Source: Papaver somniferum
Taxonomy: Eukaryota > Streptophyta > Magnoliopsida > Ranunculales > Papaveraceae
Reading direction: 5' to 3'
DNA: 64,000 bases
Assembly (NCBI RefSeq): GCF_003573695.1
Contig: NW_020621936.1
Location: 14,694,001 to 14,758,000 of the forward strand
Positions 23,151-34,720 of this stretch are shown here, piece after piece (position 1 is the first letter of the stretch; every line of letters begins with the position of its first letter). Under the pieces are notes generated by a model. That model did no database searches. It saw only the letters and a program-made list of their open reading frames with translations, and was not told the DNA's origin. Made by a program: the position numbers and the translations under genes.

Positions 23151-24137
23151 AGCTTTGGAGAAAACATCCATACAAAGAATGAAGAGATAAGGAGACAAGG
23201 GGTCTCCTTGTCTCAAACCTCTAGTGGGTTTAAACTGGGTACCTGGTGCACCATTTAGAAGGACAGAAGTGGACACAATAGTAACAAATTGCATTATCAT
23301 CTTACAAAAACCATCATCAAACCCATGACATTTCAAGCAGTCTTCTAGGAAAGTCCATTATATCCTATCAAAAGCTTTGCTCATGTCAATTTTAATAGCT
23401 AATAAGCCTTTCTTAGATTATGTTTCTTTAAAGTGTCTACTAATTCATGAGTAATTACAATGTTATCTGTCATAAGCCTATTTTGCACAAAAGTAGTTTG
23501 AAAAGGACTGATAATCTTATTCCAAAGGGGCTTTAGCCTATTAGACAACAGTTTAGAAATGATCTTATAAGATGCATTACATAAACTTATTGGTCTAAAA
23601 TATGCAGCAGTTTTAGGACAATCGATCTTAGGAATTAAAGAGATAAAATTATGATTGTTTTCTTTAAGAATGAACTTTACTATGAAAAAAGGCCTGAACC
23701 ATTTTAACTATGTCATTTCCTATAACATGCCACATTTGTTGATAAAAACCAGGAGGGAAACCATCTGGACCAGGAGAGGTCCAAGGTTTCATGTTAAACA
23801 CAACATCCTTAATTTCTTCATGAGTAGGCATTTTAAGCAAAGCCAAATTATCATATGCAGAAATACAAGGGTTAATATGCTCAAAAAAATTCCCATCTAT
23901 AGGAGGATTACTAGTTCTAGCCATTTTAGAGAAATGATGCATTAGGTTTGAAGCTATTCCTTCCCTATCAGTAATCCGAATGCCTGTTGAGTCTTGTATA
24001 GCTTCAATTTGTGTCCTTCTCTTCCTATAATTGGCTCTATTATGGAAATACCTAGTATTCCTATCATCTATATTTATGATGTCATCCTTAGATCTTTGTT
24101 TCCAATAGTCCTCTTCTATGTTATGCCAATGTTGCAA
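23151..24137 (-). pseudogene. LINE reverse transcriptase, N-terminal and palm part
   Basis: Frame 24137-23664 shows DDRNTRYFHNRANYRKRRTQI and KPWTSPGPDGFPPGFYQQMW, the entry motifs of plant LINE reverse transcriptase. Across a frameshift near 23664 follow FRPISLC, then stop-riddled sequence, then (23336-23151) [18 protein letters not shown]. The frame runs into the Gypsy unit right after FSKAF, before the catalytic aspartates. With at least two frameshifts, stops near 23405 and 23340 and no catalytic box, this is dead. Confidence 0.85.
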
Positions 24138-24770
24138 CTCACCTTAAAGACTAATGATCCTACTGTCCATAGTGTCCACTATACCTTGAGAATGGAGAGA
24201 CTCTAGTTGGTTATTAATCCTACTGCTATTAATTTGAATATGGCCAAAAGTGTGAATATTCCAATCTTTTAAAACAAACTTAACATGTTTTAAATTGTTC
24301 TTGTGTCTATAGGCTTCAGAACCATTAGTACTAACATTTCAGTTATCACTAATAAGATCTTTACACTTAGGGTCTCTGAACCAACATCTGTTGAATTTTA
24401 TCGGTCTTTTAACATGATTAGAGTCTCTAGAGCTAGTTAACACAATGGGGTTGTGATCACTAGATATAGGAGCTAATTGATAAACATGGAAGTCATTACA
24501 CAGATTAAACTAAACATCATTACCAAGCACTCTATCTAGTCTTTCCTGAATGAGTTCATCACCATGCCTTTTGTTTGACCAAGTAAAGGGATTACCTGAG
24601 AAATTAATACTCTGAAGACCTAGATTATCAACAAAATTTTTAGCAATATCTAGAGTAGTTTGAGTATGGGGTATACCTCCTTCTTTTTCATCATTACTAA
24701 TAATGAAATTTAAATCTCCAATGAGAATCCACGGTAAACATACATTCTCACTGAAAAACTTAACAAAGTC
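24138..24770 (-). pseudogene. LINE ORF2 linker between endonuclease and reverse transcriptase
   Basis: Continuous with the flanking domains but with several stops on the - strand. In intact plant LINEs this stretch holds the end of the endonuclease fold and the linker to the reverse transcriptase. I cannot trace a single open frame. Confidence 0.6.
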
Positions 24771-25124
24771 TCATTGATTATCCATGTTACCATTTGGCAA
24801 GGCACCATACATGCATGACATTAGGATTTCAGATCTAGCATTAATAAAAAACTCACAGTTAACCACGTTAAAAGCAGAGCTAATAATTTTCAAATTGATA
24901 CCATCTTTCCAAAGGATGAAAAGGCCACCTGCAATGCCAACTGTATTAACAATAAAATTGTTAGGATAATTAAGAGGTTTAATTAGGTTCTCCATTTTTT
25001 TGTAATGGGACTTAGTCTCAGAGAGGAAAATAATTGTAGGGTCATTAGTTCTCACTAAATCCTTAAGATGGGCTCTAGTGTTCTTGTTACCATACCCCTG
25101 GACATTCCAGGATAAAAATCTCAT
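24771..25124 (-). pseudogene. LINE endonuclease domain (ORF2 start)
   Basis: This is the apurinic-type endonuclease that nicks target DNA for priming. The likely ORF2 start is the ATG at 25124-25122, reading MRFLSWNVQGYGN with the conserved W-N. FLSETKS with the catalytic glutamate and GGLFILWKDG follow. The open frame extends upstream to 25394 into the end of ORF1, so the ATG choice rests on the family start (MRxLSWN). The frame stops at 24771, before the late D/H catalytic residues. Confidence 0.82.
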
Positions 25125-25289
25125 TGTTGCAAGTAAATTTTGAAAACTAAAAATAGTAAAACTACAACTAGAAAAATAATGCTGGTAGTAAAAGACCAAA
25201 AAGGGATGAAAGATTAATACCGTAGCAGCAGGGTTCTCGTTAATAACATGAAGATACTCCTTCTCGGCTTGCACTCCTTCTTCAATTAG

Positions 25290-26321
25290 ATCATGTTCCA
25301 TTTCATCAGTCACCGTATTAGATGTCCCTTCCCCAACACTCTTATCAAGTTCTTGGTTCTGTGAAATTTCACATAGATCATCATCTTCTGCCAAATCATT
25401 GTCTACCTCAGTGTTTCTAGATCTCTTGAGTTTTCATCCTTCTTCAATCTCCTCTGCATTGCTTTTTGTTGGCTGAGCTTGGCTTGCTTCACAGATTTGT
25501 TGCACCATTAAATCAATATCCTCAATAACTTCAACGCCATAAGCTTTGGCTAAATCTTGAATATGTGCTATGTATTCCTCATTTGTGTATCTACGGATTT
25601 TCAAATCTTCAGCTACAATTGCACAATCCTCATCATTGTGATCAAAGATGAAGCATTATTTGCATAAGTTATGAGACTGTCTTTCCCAATGGTAGCGTAC
25701 CCATGCCATTCTTCCTGCAGCAGTATTCCACCATCCACCTCGATGTAGAGGTTTTGATAAATCAATCTTTACACTGGATGTAATTGGATTGTCTGCTCCT
25801 GGTCTACAGTTCTCTGGAATAATCGAGATTTTTTCACCTAGCTCATTGACTGCATCATTGACTACTGACGGAGAGTGATGTTCTAAAAGCAGATGCTGGA
25901 ATTGAACATTCCATTCCTGGTGTGTAAACTTTTGGTCTTGAACTTTAATAGATGGGTCATAGATCTTTAGATTAAGCAAACACTTGAGAACATTCCATGG
26001 CCCTTTTTTAAGAACAACACGCATTGTTTATTCTGAATGGAATTTGAACAAAAAGACATTATTGTCAATACCACGTACCTCTTTAACTGTATATATTTTC
26101 CATAAAGAGATTGTAGCTTCCCTTACATCCTCAGTATCAATGGGATCTGCAGAGAACAATTTACCTACCAAGGTATTTTTCCATTCAGTTGAAGACTCAG
26201 TGATTAGAGTTTGTTTTGACCCTAAGGTTCTTCTAATTTGTGTTGCACAAAGATCTCGAATGGTTGAGTTTTGCATCTTTTTAGTTATGGCTGACACTTG
26301 AGTGTTGGAAGTAGTCGCCAT
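25290..26321 (-). pseudogene. LINE ORF1 (DUF4283-like plus CCHC knuckle, stop-broken)
   Basis: ORF1 of plant LINEs is a nucleic-acid binding chaperone. From the ATG at 26321-26319 (MATTSNTQVS) the frame has TLVGKLFSADPID, IYTVKEV and VFLFKFHSE, then an in-frame TAA at 26028-26030. It resumes with MRVVLKKGPWNV, PLHRGGWW and SHNLCK. A second stop near 25656 falls inside the zinc knuckle (C-K-stop-C-FIFD-H-NDED-C), and a third lies near 25433. The order matches the DUF4283 plus CCHC arrangement. Three stops in one frame argue for point-mutation decay rather than rearrangement. Confidence 0.82.
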
Positions 26322-27197
26322 TGCTATGAAGTGAATACGAAAACTTGTTATGGAATGTGACTGGGTTTTTCTCGTTGTTGAACTTTCTCCTTTTAAAGCA
26401 GATAAATGCGGAGAGAATATATCCTGACTGCATATCTTGCCGTGATCTATGGAAAAGGAAGAAAATAACAGATTATCTGGTATACTCGCAGCAGGGTATC
26501 TATCCATTAAAGAATGCATGGTTAACCAAAACAAACTTAGAAGACAGCTAATTTGATTGAACTTTTTCCGCTCCGTGAAAGAAGGTAAACTTAAAAATTC
26601 AAATTTCAAAAATTGGTTACGACTTTGGTGAATCGGATACACTGAGTCGATCTGAATTTTTTTACAGAAACCCATACGATCATACACATGATTAACTTGA
26701 TTAGAGTACTGGAACATACTGTTGGTAGACAACTGGAGACTGATTAATTGCAACACTGCTGGCGAAACCAATAATACTGTAGTTGATTGTAACAATAAAG
26801 TTAACAGAAGAGTAGATAGAACCGAGAGAACCCATACTGGATTTTCTTCATGATGATAAACGAGGAACCCTGCAAAAGTGAATTAGAACTCCATTAAATC
26901 AGATGGATAAACTCATTGAGAAATAAAAGATGTAAATTTTAAATAGTGAAAAACAACTGAAACCCTAGAAAGAAACCATGAACATCTATAACACTAATTC
27001 TGATCGAAAGGAAGAAATTCAAGTGAAAGAAATTTGTAAAGAAACATCAACAGAAAATGATAGCAGAGATAATAAATGAATTTTGAAGCATGGAGATCAC
27101 AGTATGACAAAATTTTGAAACCAATTTTTTGAAATGAGTTAACTCATTATTCGCCCGATCCGCAGAGCTCCGGAGTATTCAAAAATCTCTTAAACAG
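26322..27197 (-). other. LINE 5' leader
   Basis: Sequence between the probable ORF1 start and the resumed Sirevirus LTR. No coding motif. Its outer end (about 27150-27180) has a short GC-rich stretch (CGCCCGATCCGCAGAGCTCC), unlike its neighbours, which could belong to the internal promoter region expected at a LINE 5' end. Confidence 0.6.
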
Positions 27198-27300
27198 ATT
27201 GAGTCTGATTGTCTAGATGATTCTCTAGAAAGTATATTGGATTTTGTCCATACAGATTGCCAAGCGAAATATTAGGTGTGGTTGTTTTACCCACTTTTTA
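27198..27300 (+). repeat. 3' LTR of the Sirevirus-type element, last part
   Basis: From AGATTGAGTCTGATTG this matches the end of the 5' LTR (3345-3449), including TTCTCTAGAAAGTATATTGG and AAGCGAAATATT. The terminal CA has become TA. Together with 7530-9785 it makes an LTR of about 2.36 kb. The interrupting 17.4 kb is the LINE with its own nested Gypsy insertion. Confidence 0.88.
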
Positions 27301-27357
27301 ATAAGTAATTGAATGGATCAATATACTAACTTATATATGCATGTATATCAACACATA

Positions 27358-27800
27358 CTAACATTTTTTCCTTCTCATAATCAACAACTTAACAGAAGTC
27401 CAGAGATCCGCCTCAATAGTTTGCAAGAGCCAGATTGGAGGTCTAGACCAGAAACGTGTTTCAGAATTGTTTATAGCCCAAGTAGCCAAGGTGTGAGCTA
27501 CATTGTTGCAAGTTCTAGGTTGAAAAGTGAAAATACAGGATACAAGGCTAGAACTTAAAAAATAAATATCCTTAAACATGGCATCCATCCTTTAATTTTC
27601 ATCGAAGTTTCCTTGAGAAAATTGGTCAATCAGAGCTTTGGCATCACTTTCCACAATGAAATGAGTAAATTGCTACTTCGTTGCTTTCTTTAAAACTGCC
27701 TAAATTGCTCTAGTTTCTGCTTCTTGTGGAGAGTAGGCTTCAGAAGTGGTTTCAGCACAAAAAGAAGATTTTCCAACTGTTGATGGTGAGTTTATGACAA
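27358..27800 (-). pseudogene. LINE-type RNase H remnant
   Basis: The - strand reads YSPQEAETRAI, then (with stops) HFIVESDAKALIDQFSQG, then the 76-codon frame 27588-27358 with FQPRTCNNVAHTLATWA and RFWSRPPIWLLQTIEADL. These are the helix, second aspartate block and end of the RNase H domain of plant LINEs. The copy differs clearly from 9851-10279, so it is a separate old insertion. Two stops near 27675 and 27703 break it. No poly-A tail is visible. Confidence 0.78.
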
Positions 27801-28053
27801 GGACATAAATCATAAAATTACCATGCCCCGATTGCAGAAGTGTAATATGAGAATCCCTGGCCCAGCATCAGGATCAAGAATTTGTATCTACAATTTGTAT
27901 TATGTAAGAGAATCAGTAATGCATATCCAGCCAATGGATACAGTAGTCTTGTGGCTATTCTAAATGTGGGACTTCACCCGGCTGAAACCTCGTTATTTCA
28001 TGGGTGCACACATATACACCTTTATACTACGCAGAATACGATATTTATACAAG
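27801..28053. other. Unassigned spacer
   Basis: Between the RNase H remnant and the Tat-like LTR copy. No motif or repeat recognised. A short frame on the + strand has no features. Confidence 0.4.
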
Positions 28054-30632
28054 TGTTTGCGAGTAAAAACGACCTGCTGATTTTCTGGTAAAAAGTGGTG
28101 GAGAAGGCAAGTGCTCGATAAAGCAAGTGCTCGAAGTAGAAAATCGCCTGAACCTTTAAGTAAATGTACTGCACGGGACTACTTTGAGTTCGAGAGACTA
28201 ATTTGTAGGACCCTGGCCTAAACCAAGACAATGGACGTTCCAAGTTCAATTCCGTCACAAGAGGAGGAGAAGGGTCGGTCTGTAGGGAGGAAAGCTGAGA
28301 TTGTGTGGAGATAAATGAAGATTGATCTGTTGATGATGTGATATGTTTATGGATGTCGTAAGTGCAATCAAATTAAATAACTTATTTCCACACAATTAAC
28401 TGATAATATAATGGAAGTAAGGATCGTTCTTACGAAGAGCAGTGAGTTTCAGTTGTCGAATATGTCACAAAAGGTTTTTTTTTTAACAAAATAAAATAAT
28501 CAAATCAAATAAAGTTGAGTTATAAGCAATATAGAGCTATATGATCGAGGAATCCTTCTTCGTTACTAAACCGTCAATGAGTTATTATACTTTTCTACTT
28601 GTCGTCAATCATAGATTATCACTAACCGTGGAATAACAGCTAGATCATTGTTATCCTCTAAATTCCTTATAACACTGGATATGAAAGTTCTCGCCTACCA
28701 GATATTCGTTTAAACCAACTAGAAGTAGATCACTCAAGGTGTAATTTGGTCGATCGCTTTATCTTTTGTGAATTTATAGGTTGATCCTACTAGTTAGACT
28801 CTTAGATCAAGGTTTACACTTTAGTGTTCTTTATACATACAATCACTCCACAAAATCCCTCTATAAGGTCTCGTGTTCTCTACTTGTGTAAAATTTATTA
28901 GACGATTACTTATCTCTTAACTCAATACTAGCAATAAATTAAACCAATAAATCAATTTAGTTGGCCACCTAAATAATCTATCAATCAATCATAAATATTC
29001 GCTATAATATAAACAAGCGATAATCGTATGAAGAACTTCAAAGTAGTTTAATATAATAAATCAAATCTTGTTTACAACTTATAATTCATCCTCAATCAAT
29101 AGGTGTTTATCTACTCATGGATGTATAATCATCCATGATATACATATAAGAAAAGTTAAGAGATATCGTTACGATTGATGAACCGCTCTGAACCCTAGAT
29201 TTAGCTCCATGTGTAGTTTCTCCTTCCAAGACTTATAATTTCGTGACCTATTGATATCTCTTTATTCATGGACTTATACCTATTTATATAGGTTTACATT
29301 GCTTGGCTTTCAAGTATCTAAGTCGGTTTAAGAACCGGACCCTAAGCTACGAAAGAAAGACCCAAAAGATATAGTTTGTGAATTTTAGCCTTCATGGTTT
29401 GCAAACCAGTTTGCAAACTACCTTTTTAGAAAATATCCCAGGATATTTTTGGTTTTCAAATCAGTATGCAAACTCTTTAATCCACGAAATCATGGTTTGC
29501 AAACCGGTATGCAAAACCTATTGTCTTCGATATTCGATAAACTTGTTTTGCCCATAACTTCTTCGTCCCAACTAGGAATAACCTCATTCTTTTTGCATTC
29601 TTTTTGTAATTGAATTATATTCAAGGTGGTGATTAGAAACCCTTAATTTGAATGAGTTAAGATTTATCTTTGGCCCATATCTTGATTTTGAGCACTTTTG
29701 CTCCGTTTCGTTGTACGTCTTCCACTTCTCTTCGACTTGGGCACTTGGATACTTGGATACTTGGAATACTTATCTTCTTAGATCTTTTTAGCACTTTGTA
29801 TCTCCTTTTTGTATGATTAACCTAATAGAGACAAATAAGATAAAACAAGAGTAATAATACGAAAATATGCAAGAATAATAGCTAAAACAAATATGGAATG
29901 GACACTAAAATCATATGAACTATGCACTTATCATATGCTGAACTGTTTTGAAGAGGATTCTCCGTGTAAACTAGAGGAATCTTCTGAAAATGTTTGATAA
30001 TTCGACTGTTGTAAGTTTGTTTATGAGTCTTGTTAGTTTTATCAAATCATAGTTTCAGAAACCTATTTATTGCAGCACATCAATCTCCTGTAAGTGGTGA
30101 CAGTTGAAGGAAGTTGAAGAATGGGGAAGTGAGAGATCGTGAAAAAACCACTTCCACTTTGCATGAAAGACTTGGTTGATTGACTATCCACCATTCAATT
30201 TTTTTCTTTAACTGCCAGTATGACTTACCACAATTCTTATCGTGGACGTGCCTCACATCGCATGTGCTGTATTCCGCCAGAACAAAACCCAAGTGATATC
30301 CCCCCATGTGACATGAATTGATGTCTCATGTAAAAGTCTGCTTTGCAGACGTATGTCCAGTCTTTGACTTAAGATTATGAGTCTTAGATATGAACTAAAT
30401 AGACAAAGTTCAAGTTTATGATGGATGAAGCATGGAGTGTTGGAATGTCGATATTCTCTGTAGACCATAGACGTTGAATTAGGTCATTGATGACCGTGAC
30501 ACATCATTATGCTAGTTGAAGCAGTAATGATAGTCGAATGACTTGAATATGATTTGATGAGATTGCCATCATGTTGGTGCACTGAGCACTTATGAAAGTA
30601 ATCATTACTAAATGATCATAGAAGGTCCTTCT
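28054..30632 (-). repeat. Tat/Ogre-like LTR copy (diverged, interrupted)
   Basis: 28054-28340 matches the LTR at 52369-52650 (CTGCACGGGA, GTTCGA, GGCCTAAACCAAGACAATGG). 29938-30450 matches its continuation at 52670-53110 (TATCCCCCCATGTGAC, GATGTCTCA). A Gypsy solo LTR splits the two parts, and the complete non-autonomous element interrupts it at 30632. Its inner end after 40112 cannot be followed far. It is an old copy, well diverged from the 52.4 and 59.7 kb LTRs. Confidence 0.75.
28341..29937 (-). repeat. Gypsy solo LTR inside the Tat-like LTR copy
   Basis: The start (GTCGTAAGTGCAATCAAATTA) and the block GGATCGTTCTTACGAAGAG parallel the LTR of the 30.6-kb element (GTCGTATGCGTCAAAAATAA, GATCGTTCCCAC). 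The end is ...CACTTATCA. ATATG occurs at 28341-28345 and 29933-29937 and may be the target duplication. If so, the ends are TT...TC rather than TG...CA, so the exact borders are unsure. It holds repeats of a GGTTTGCAAACC palindrome around 29390-29520. No internal region remains. Confidence 0.65.
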
Positions 30633-33600
30633 TGATCGCTGTCGTATGCGTCAAAAATAAATTACTTTCTCACAACTCAAAATAAATAATATAGCAAGGG
30701 TAAGAAACGATCGTTCCCACAGAGATGACTAGGTTGTCAATATGTTTTGGTAACTTAAGCAAATAATGGGGGGATGTTTTGTTTTTATGAAACTAAAAAT
30801 AAATAAAAGCAAACAATAAAGGTAGACGAATCAAATCGAGGATGAGAAAATATTGGTTACGGATTTCATCTTCATTCACAAACATGTTTTCTACACAATA
30901 ACTAGAATTGATAATTTAATCTCAACTTTTATCAAAGGCCCTAGGATACCTTGATCGCAAGAATATCCCGCTAATTTCCTCTTATCATCAACAAACACAT
31001 TAAAAGATGCGAATATGAATTCTACCTAAGAGAACAACCTAACGTGTAAAAGCACTAATCAAGTTTAATTCCCTAGATGCATTAAGTTTTATGAAATCAG
31101 GCCAATCAAAGCAATCGAACGTGTAAAAGCACTAATCCGATTTAACAAAGGTTATGACTCACATGTGACTACTAGGATGTATCACTACAAGCAATAATCA
31201 CAATTATGCTACGTGTATTCAAGGTGTATCACGTTTACGTATAATAAACCCTAAACTAGCAATAGATATGATTACGAGTTCTACCAATTTGCAACTTGAC
31301 AAAACTAACACTCAATCATACATGGCGATAGTTCTAGCGAATCATAATCGACAAAACATGGAGACAAAACTAATTTATTGAATAAAAACCCATATTTGGA
31401 AATCCAACTTATTCCTTAACCAATAATAAAATCTAGGTACTCATGGCATAGGAGTTCATCACAAGGAGAAAAATAATAGTTTCCATCTTTCTAAACCCTA
31501 GGCTAAAAGTAGAAGAGATGATCAAAATGATTACTAGAATAGAACTCTCCCTTTATATACTTTCTCTGCCTTCACCTTCAATAAGTCGCGTCCAAAAAAA
31601 TCAGTAGCTTAACTAGCCCATGAGTGAAATCCAACAGGTCCAAGCCCATCTAAGTCAGCTACTGGATCTGCGAGTCAACTCGCTGTACTACGATTCCAGT
31701 CGAGTTACCTCTGTTCAACCGATCCAGGACAATCTCAGGCCTTTATTGCAGCTCTTCCATTTCTTCCTGTAGCAGTCTTGACCATCTCAACTACCTGTGC
31801 AGCAATACAATCTCTTTGTTAACTGAAATTATCTTAACAACCACTTGCAGCTCACTTGCACACTGCAGTTCAGCTTGTCGCTTCCCCGCAACTTCATAAC
31901 CCGCAACATAGGTAGCTGACTGCAATACAAAGCTCCACCATTTTGTCTTCCCATACATGCAGCACAACCTCAATTCTGTAATTCATCTTCTCATTTCGCA
32001 GCTGCAACATCACGACCTGTCACCACATCCATTCTGCACACTCCCATCTGCTCATACACTCAGCTATGGCACCTGCATCTTTATGGCCAGCAGTCACTCA
32101 TTGGCTGCAACACCTGTTATTGCTACAATCACCTCCCTGCAGTTCTTGCAATTCAATTCAGGTCACACATTCCGTTCTTCTTAGCTTCAATAGCACATCA
32201 AATGCATTTCCTCGGCCCTCAAACCAACAACAACACCCAATCCTTGCAATATCAGCTCATCCATCCACTTAAGCTTCAGTTCCACAACCTCATTCTCATA
32301 TAAACAAGATCAACACATCCGCTGTAGCTCATTCTGCTCTTCTTGAACTGCAACTCATTCTCACCATCATAACTCAGCTGCAACATAACCATTAATCCAT
32401 CTCATCAGCACAACCAACTTATCTGCTTACAAGCTTCACATGCAATGCTTTTACTTGCGAATCCCTTCAACACAGACCAGCACAATCTCAGCTTTAACTG
32501 CACAAGTCAATTCCTCCACCATCTCTGTCAATCACCAACACAACCATTGTGCATCACAGACCCAAGCCAACACCAGTTACAGCTCTTCAAACTCATCCAC
32601 TAACCTAGCAAACTGCACCATCTGTGTACAACTTCAACCATTCCTTGTCACTCTCTACTGCAACACAATACAACCCAGACTCCATTCCTACCTCATTCCT
32701 CAACCACCAACAACACAACTTCTCTGACTCTTGGATTTCTAATCTCATTTCATGTGACACTGCCATCACCATCTTCTAAGGCAGCAACACAAGCTCAAAC
32801 CATTTTCTTCACTGACAGAACACAAATCATCACAGCTACCTTCACCATCTCACTGAACTACAACTTCTCAACCTCTTAAATCTCTTCACCAATTCCTCCA
32901 TCAACGCAAACCCATAAATCAGTCACCCAGATCATCATCAAAACAACCTCAAACCTTAATTGCACTCAGGAACCCTAAATTCCCAATTCATTCTCACCAA
33001 AATCAAACCAAACTCACTTGAGTTTAACCCATCTTCAATTAACCCCAACGAAACTCAAATACTGTCTCAATCTCCTCCATCGACCATGGAAAACAATCAC
33101 CAGAACTCATTTCTCCGGTCTGCTCATCACCATCTCCCTGAATTTAATCATCTGCAACTTCCCATGAAAGTCAACATCGTCTCTTGTTACAGCGGCTACA
33201 GACTCAAACTCATCTCATTCACAACTCATAATCTTCCATATCAGAATCACCTCTCTTCTGTCTCTGAATCTCTCTGAATTTCTCGATCTAGTCTCTTACA
33301 GAAGCAACAAACTAAAATTGGGAAAAAAAATGATTTTCTTCTTCTCGACCTCGTTGATAAGTTTTAAGTACGACAGGTATTTACGCGCCCCAGATGATGG
33401 ATATGGGCCACACCTGATAGCTTCTGTTTGTCAGTCTTGGCAAACTGACAATACAATCTCCCGCTTCATTCTCAATGAACTGTCAGTTCTGGAGAACTGA
33501 CAAGCTTAATATCTGACTTTGTTCATAACTTTCTCCTCGGGCGTCGAATTGATCTCATTCTTTCGCCGTTGGTTTTGTATAATCGTTCTCTTCAAGATGA

Positions 33601-33765
33601 TTAAGAAGAAATCCTGGATTTAGACGAGTTCCACTTCATTTTGCTCAAATGACTCCAAAACACCTACAAAACTCAAAAGCAAACACAAGATACATAATTC
33701 ACACCAAAAATAACAAAGAAAGCATAAACAATAGATAATAAATAAGGTGTTTACGACACCTATCA
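30633..33765 (-). repeat. 3' LTR of the non-autonomous element
   Basis: 3133 bp from TGATCGCTGTCG to GACACCTATCA. The centre (about 31740-33260) is C/A/T-rich and G-poor on this strand, full of CTGCAAC and CAACAC words. Open frames there are low-complexity and not genes. The end contains paired CTGACAG/AACTGACA words near 33420-33510. Confidence 0.93.
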
Positions 33766-33790
33766 AATTCCCCCACACTTAGACTTTGCT
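33766..33790 (-). other. Polypurine tract and hairpin of the non-autonomous element
   Basis: AATTCCCCCACACTTAGAC (AAGTGTGGGGGAATT on the element strand) abuts the 3' LTR edge. A TTTGCT-agtcctcg arm like that of the Athila-like element follows. It marks the start of plus-strand synthesis. Confidence 0.8.
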
Positions 33791-34289
33791 AGTCCTCGAG
33801 AAAATCAAACAAAACTTATTCTAAAGGATGCATACAACTCCGAGTCGTCGAGGCCATGGTCACACTTAGTATGTATAACAAGCCTTTGAACCCCTAGGTG
33901 TCCCTAGTGGTCGAGTTTTGGTCTCGTGAAGGTTTACAAGAGGTGTACCTACAAAACCTTTACTTCCAAAATCCATCTACTTGTGAAAAGTTTATGGCAC
34001 TAAACATTTTTTATTCGATAGCATACAATCAATGATTACAGGAGGACGTACCAACTTTCAAATCCAATTCATTCATAAATTAGTAATAAAGCTTCATTCG
34101 GAAAGTTGAACACAACCACAATACTCGGAATCTAATCAACCACAATCACATGAAAAGATTAAGAAGATGGATATAGAAAATAGATGGTGGCGAACTGTTG
34201 ACTAAGGTGAACAGTGTTTCCCGTATCTGTCTGAAGGTCACTGCCAAAACAAACCTAAAAACCCTATTGGATTGAGCTACTGGTACGAA

Positions 34290-34720
34290 TACTAATATCA
34301 ACACGACTGACATATACAAGGGAACCAGCGGTCGACAAACTTAATTCTAGATCAATTCACTGGCATATACAAGGGAACCAGTGATCGGTTTTATTCAACA
34401 CAATAATAGTATTTTTCTTCTTTTTCTTTTCTTTTTCCGATTTTTTTTCCATTGACATCATGATTGGATCTTCTGGATCCAAGCGCATGTTTCTTGTCAG
34501 CAGATTACATGATAGTTCCCTTGGATCCTGCACTCCACGCTTGCTTAGGTGACGGAGACAGGGAGAACACACACATACTGCTTTGTCCAAGTGTCATACT
34601 TATTCCTTTTGGTCAATTGGTCGGTCTTTTTTTTTTAGTAACTCAACCACTCTATTTCATCCTAGCAATGATAACAATTCAATGTTCGTGCCCCACCAAT
34701 TCACTTAGAGAAATAATAGA
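34290..34720 (-). other. Conserved block shared with the Athila-like element
   Basis: Counterpart of 13570-13980. The core at about 34475-34582 shares long runs with it (GTCAGCAGATTACA, CCACGCTTGCTTAGG, CAGGGAGAACACAC). The - strand frame 34590-34357 reads VCSPCLRHLSKRG and ELSCNLLTR, nearly the same peptide as in the other element. The only coding frame is short, so an RNA role is at least as likely. Confidence 0.75.

Larger units (their letters stand above)
9785..27197 (-). mobile_element. LINE (non-LTR retrotransposon) in the Sirevirus LTR
   Basis: The 3' end is at the left: a T run at 9785-9796 (poly-A on the - strand) follows the broken LTR. Reading leftward from 27197 come a 5' leader, ORF1 with a CCHC knuckle, an endonuclease, reverse transcriptase, a zinc-binding region and a C-terminal RNase H. 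This is the order of plant LINEs with RNase H. The body is cut by an Athila-like element (11544-23150). Flanking TTTTTATCTAGATT and TCTCTTAAACAGATT may be a decayed target duplication. Several stops and frameshifts make it inactive. Confidence 0.88.
1467..27300 (+). mobile_element. Sirevirus-type Copia element without pol, interrupted by nested insertions
   Basis: The left LTR (1467-3449) ends in CA and is followed one base later by an initiator-Met primer site. A gag-like frame follows, then about 2.5 kb without any protease, integrase or reverse transcriptase, then purine tracts and a second LTR starting TGTTAGAGC at 7530. That LTR is cut at 9785 by a LINE and resumes at 27198-27300. The coiled-coil Gag with a CCHC knuckle, multiple AAGGGGGAG tracts and long LTRs with a CTCGTTAACAAAAT box are features of the Sirevirus lineage of Copia. 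With no pol it must depend on another element, or it lost pol by deletion. The two LTRs differ at many sites, so the insertion is not recent. Confidence 0.8.

Noticed and set aside
31957..33277. Several + strand frames (60-105 codons) rich in S, T, Q, H and P
   Set aside because: They lie in the low-complexity C/A-rich part of an LTR, recur in the other LTR copies and have no domain. They follow from composition bias.
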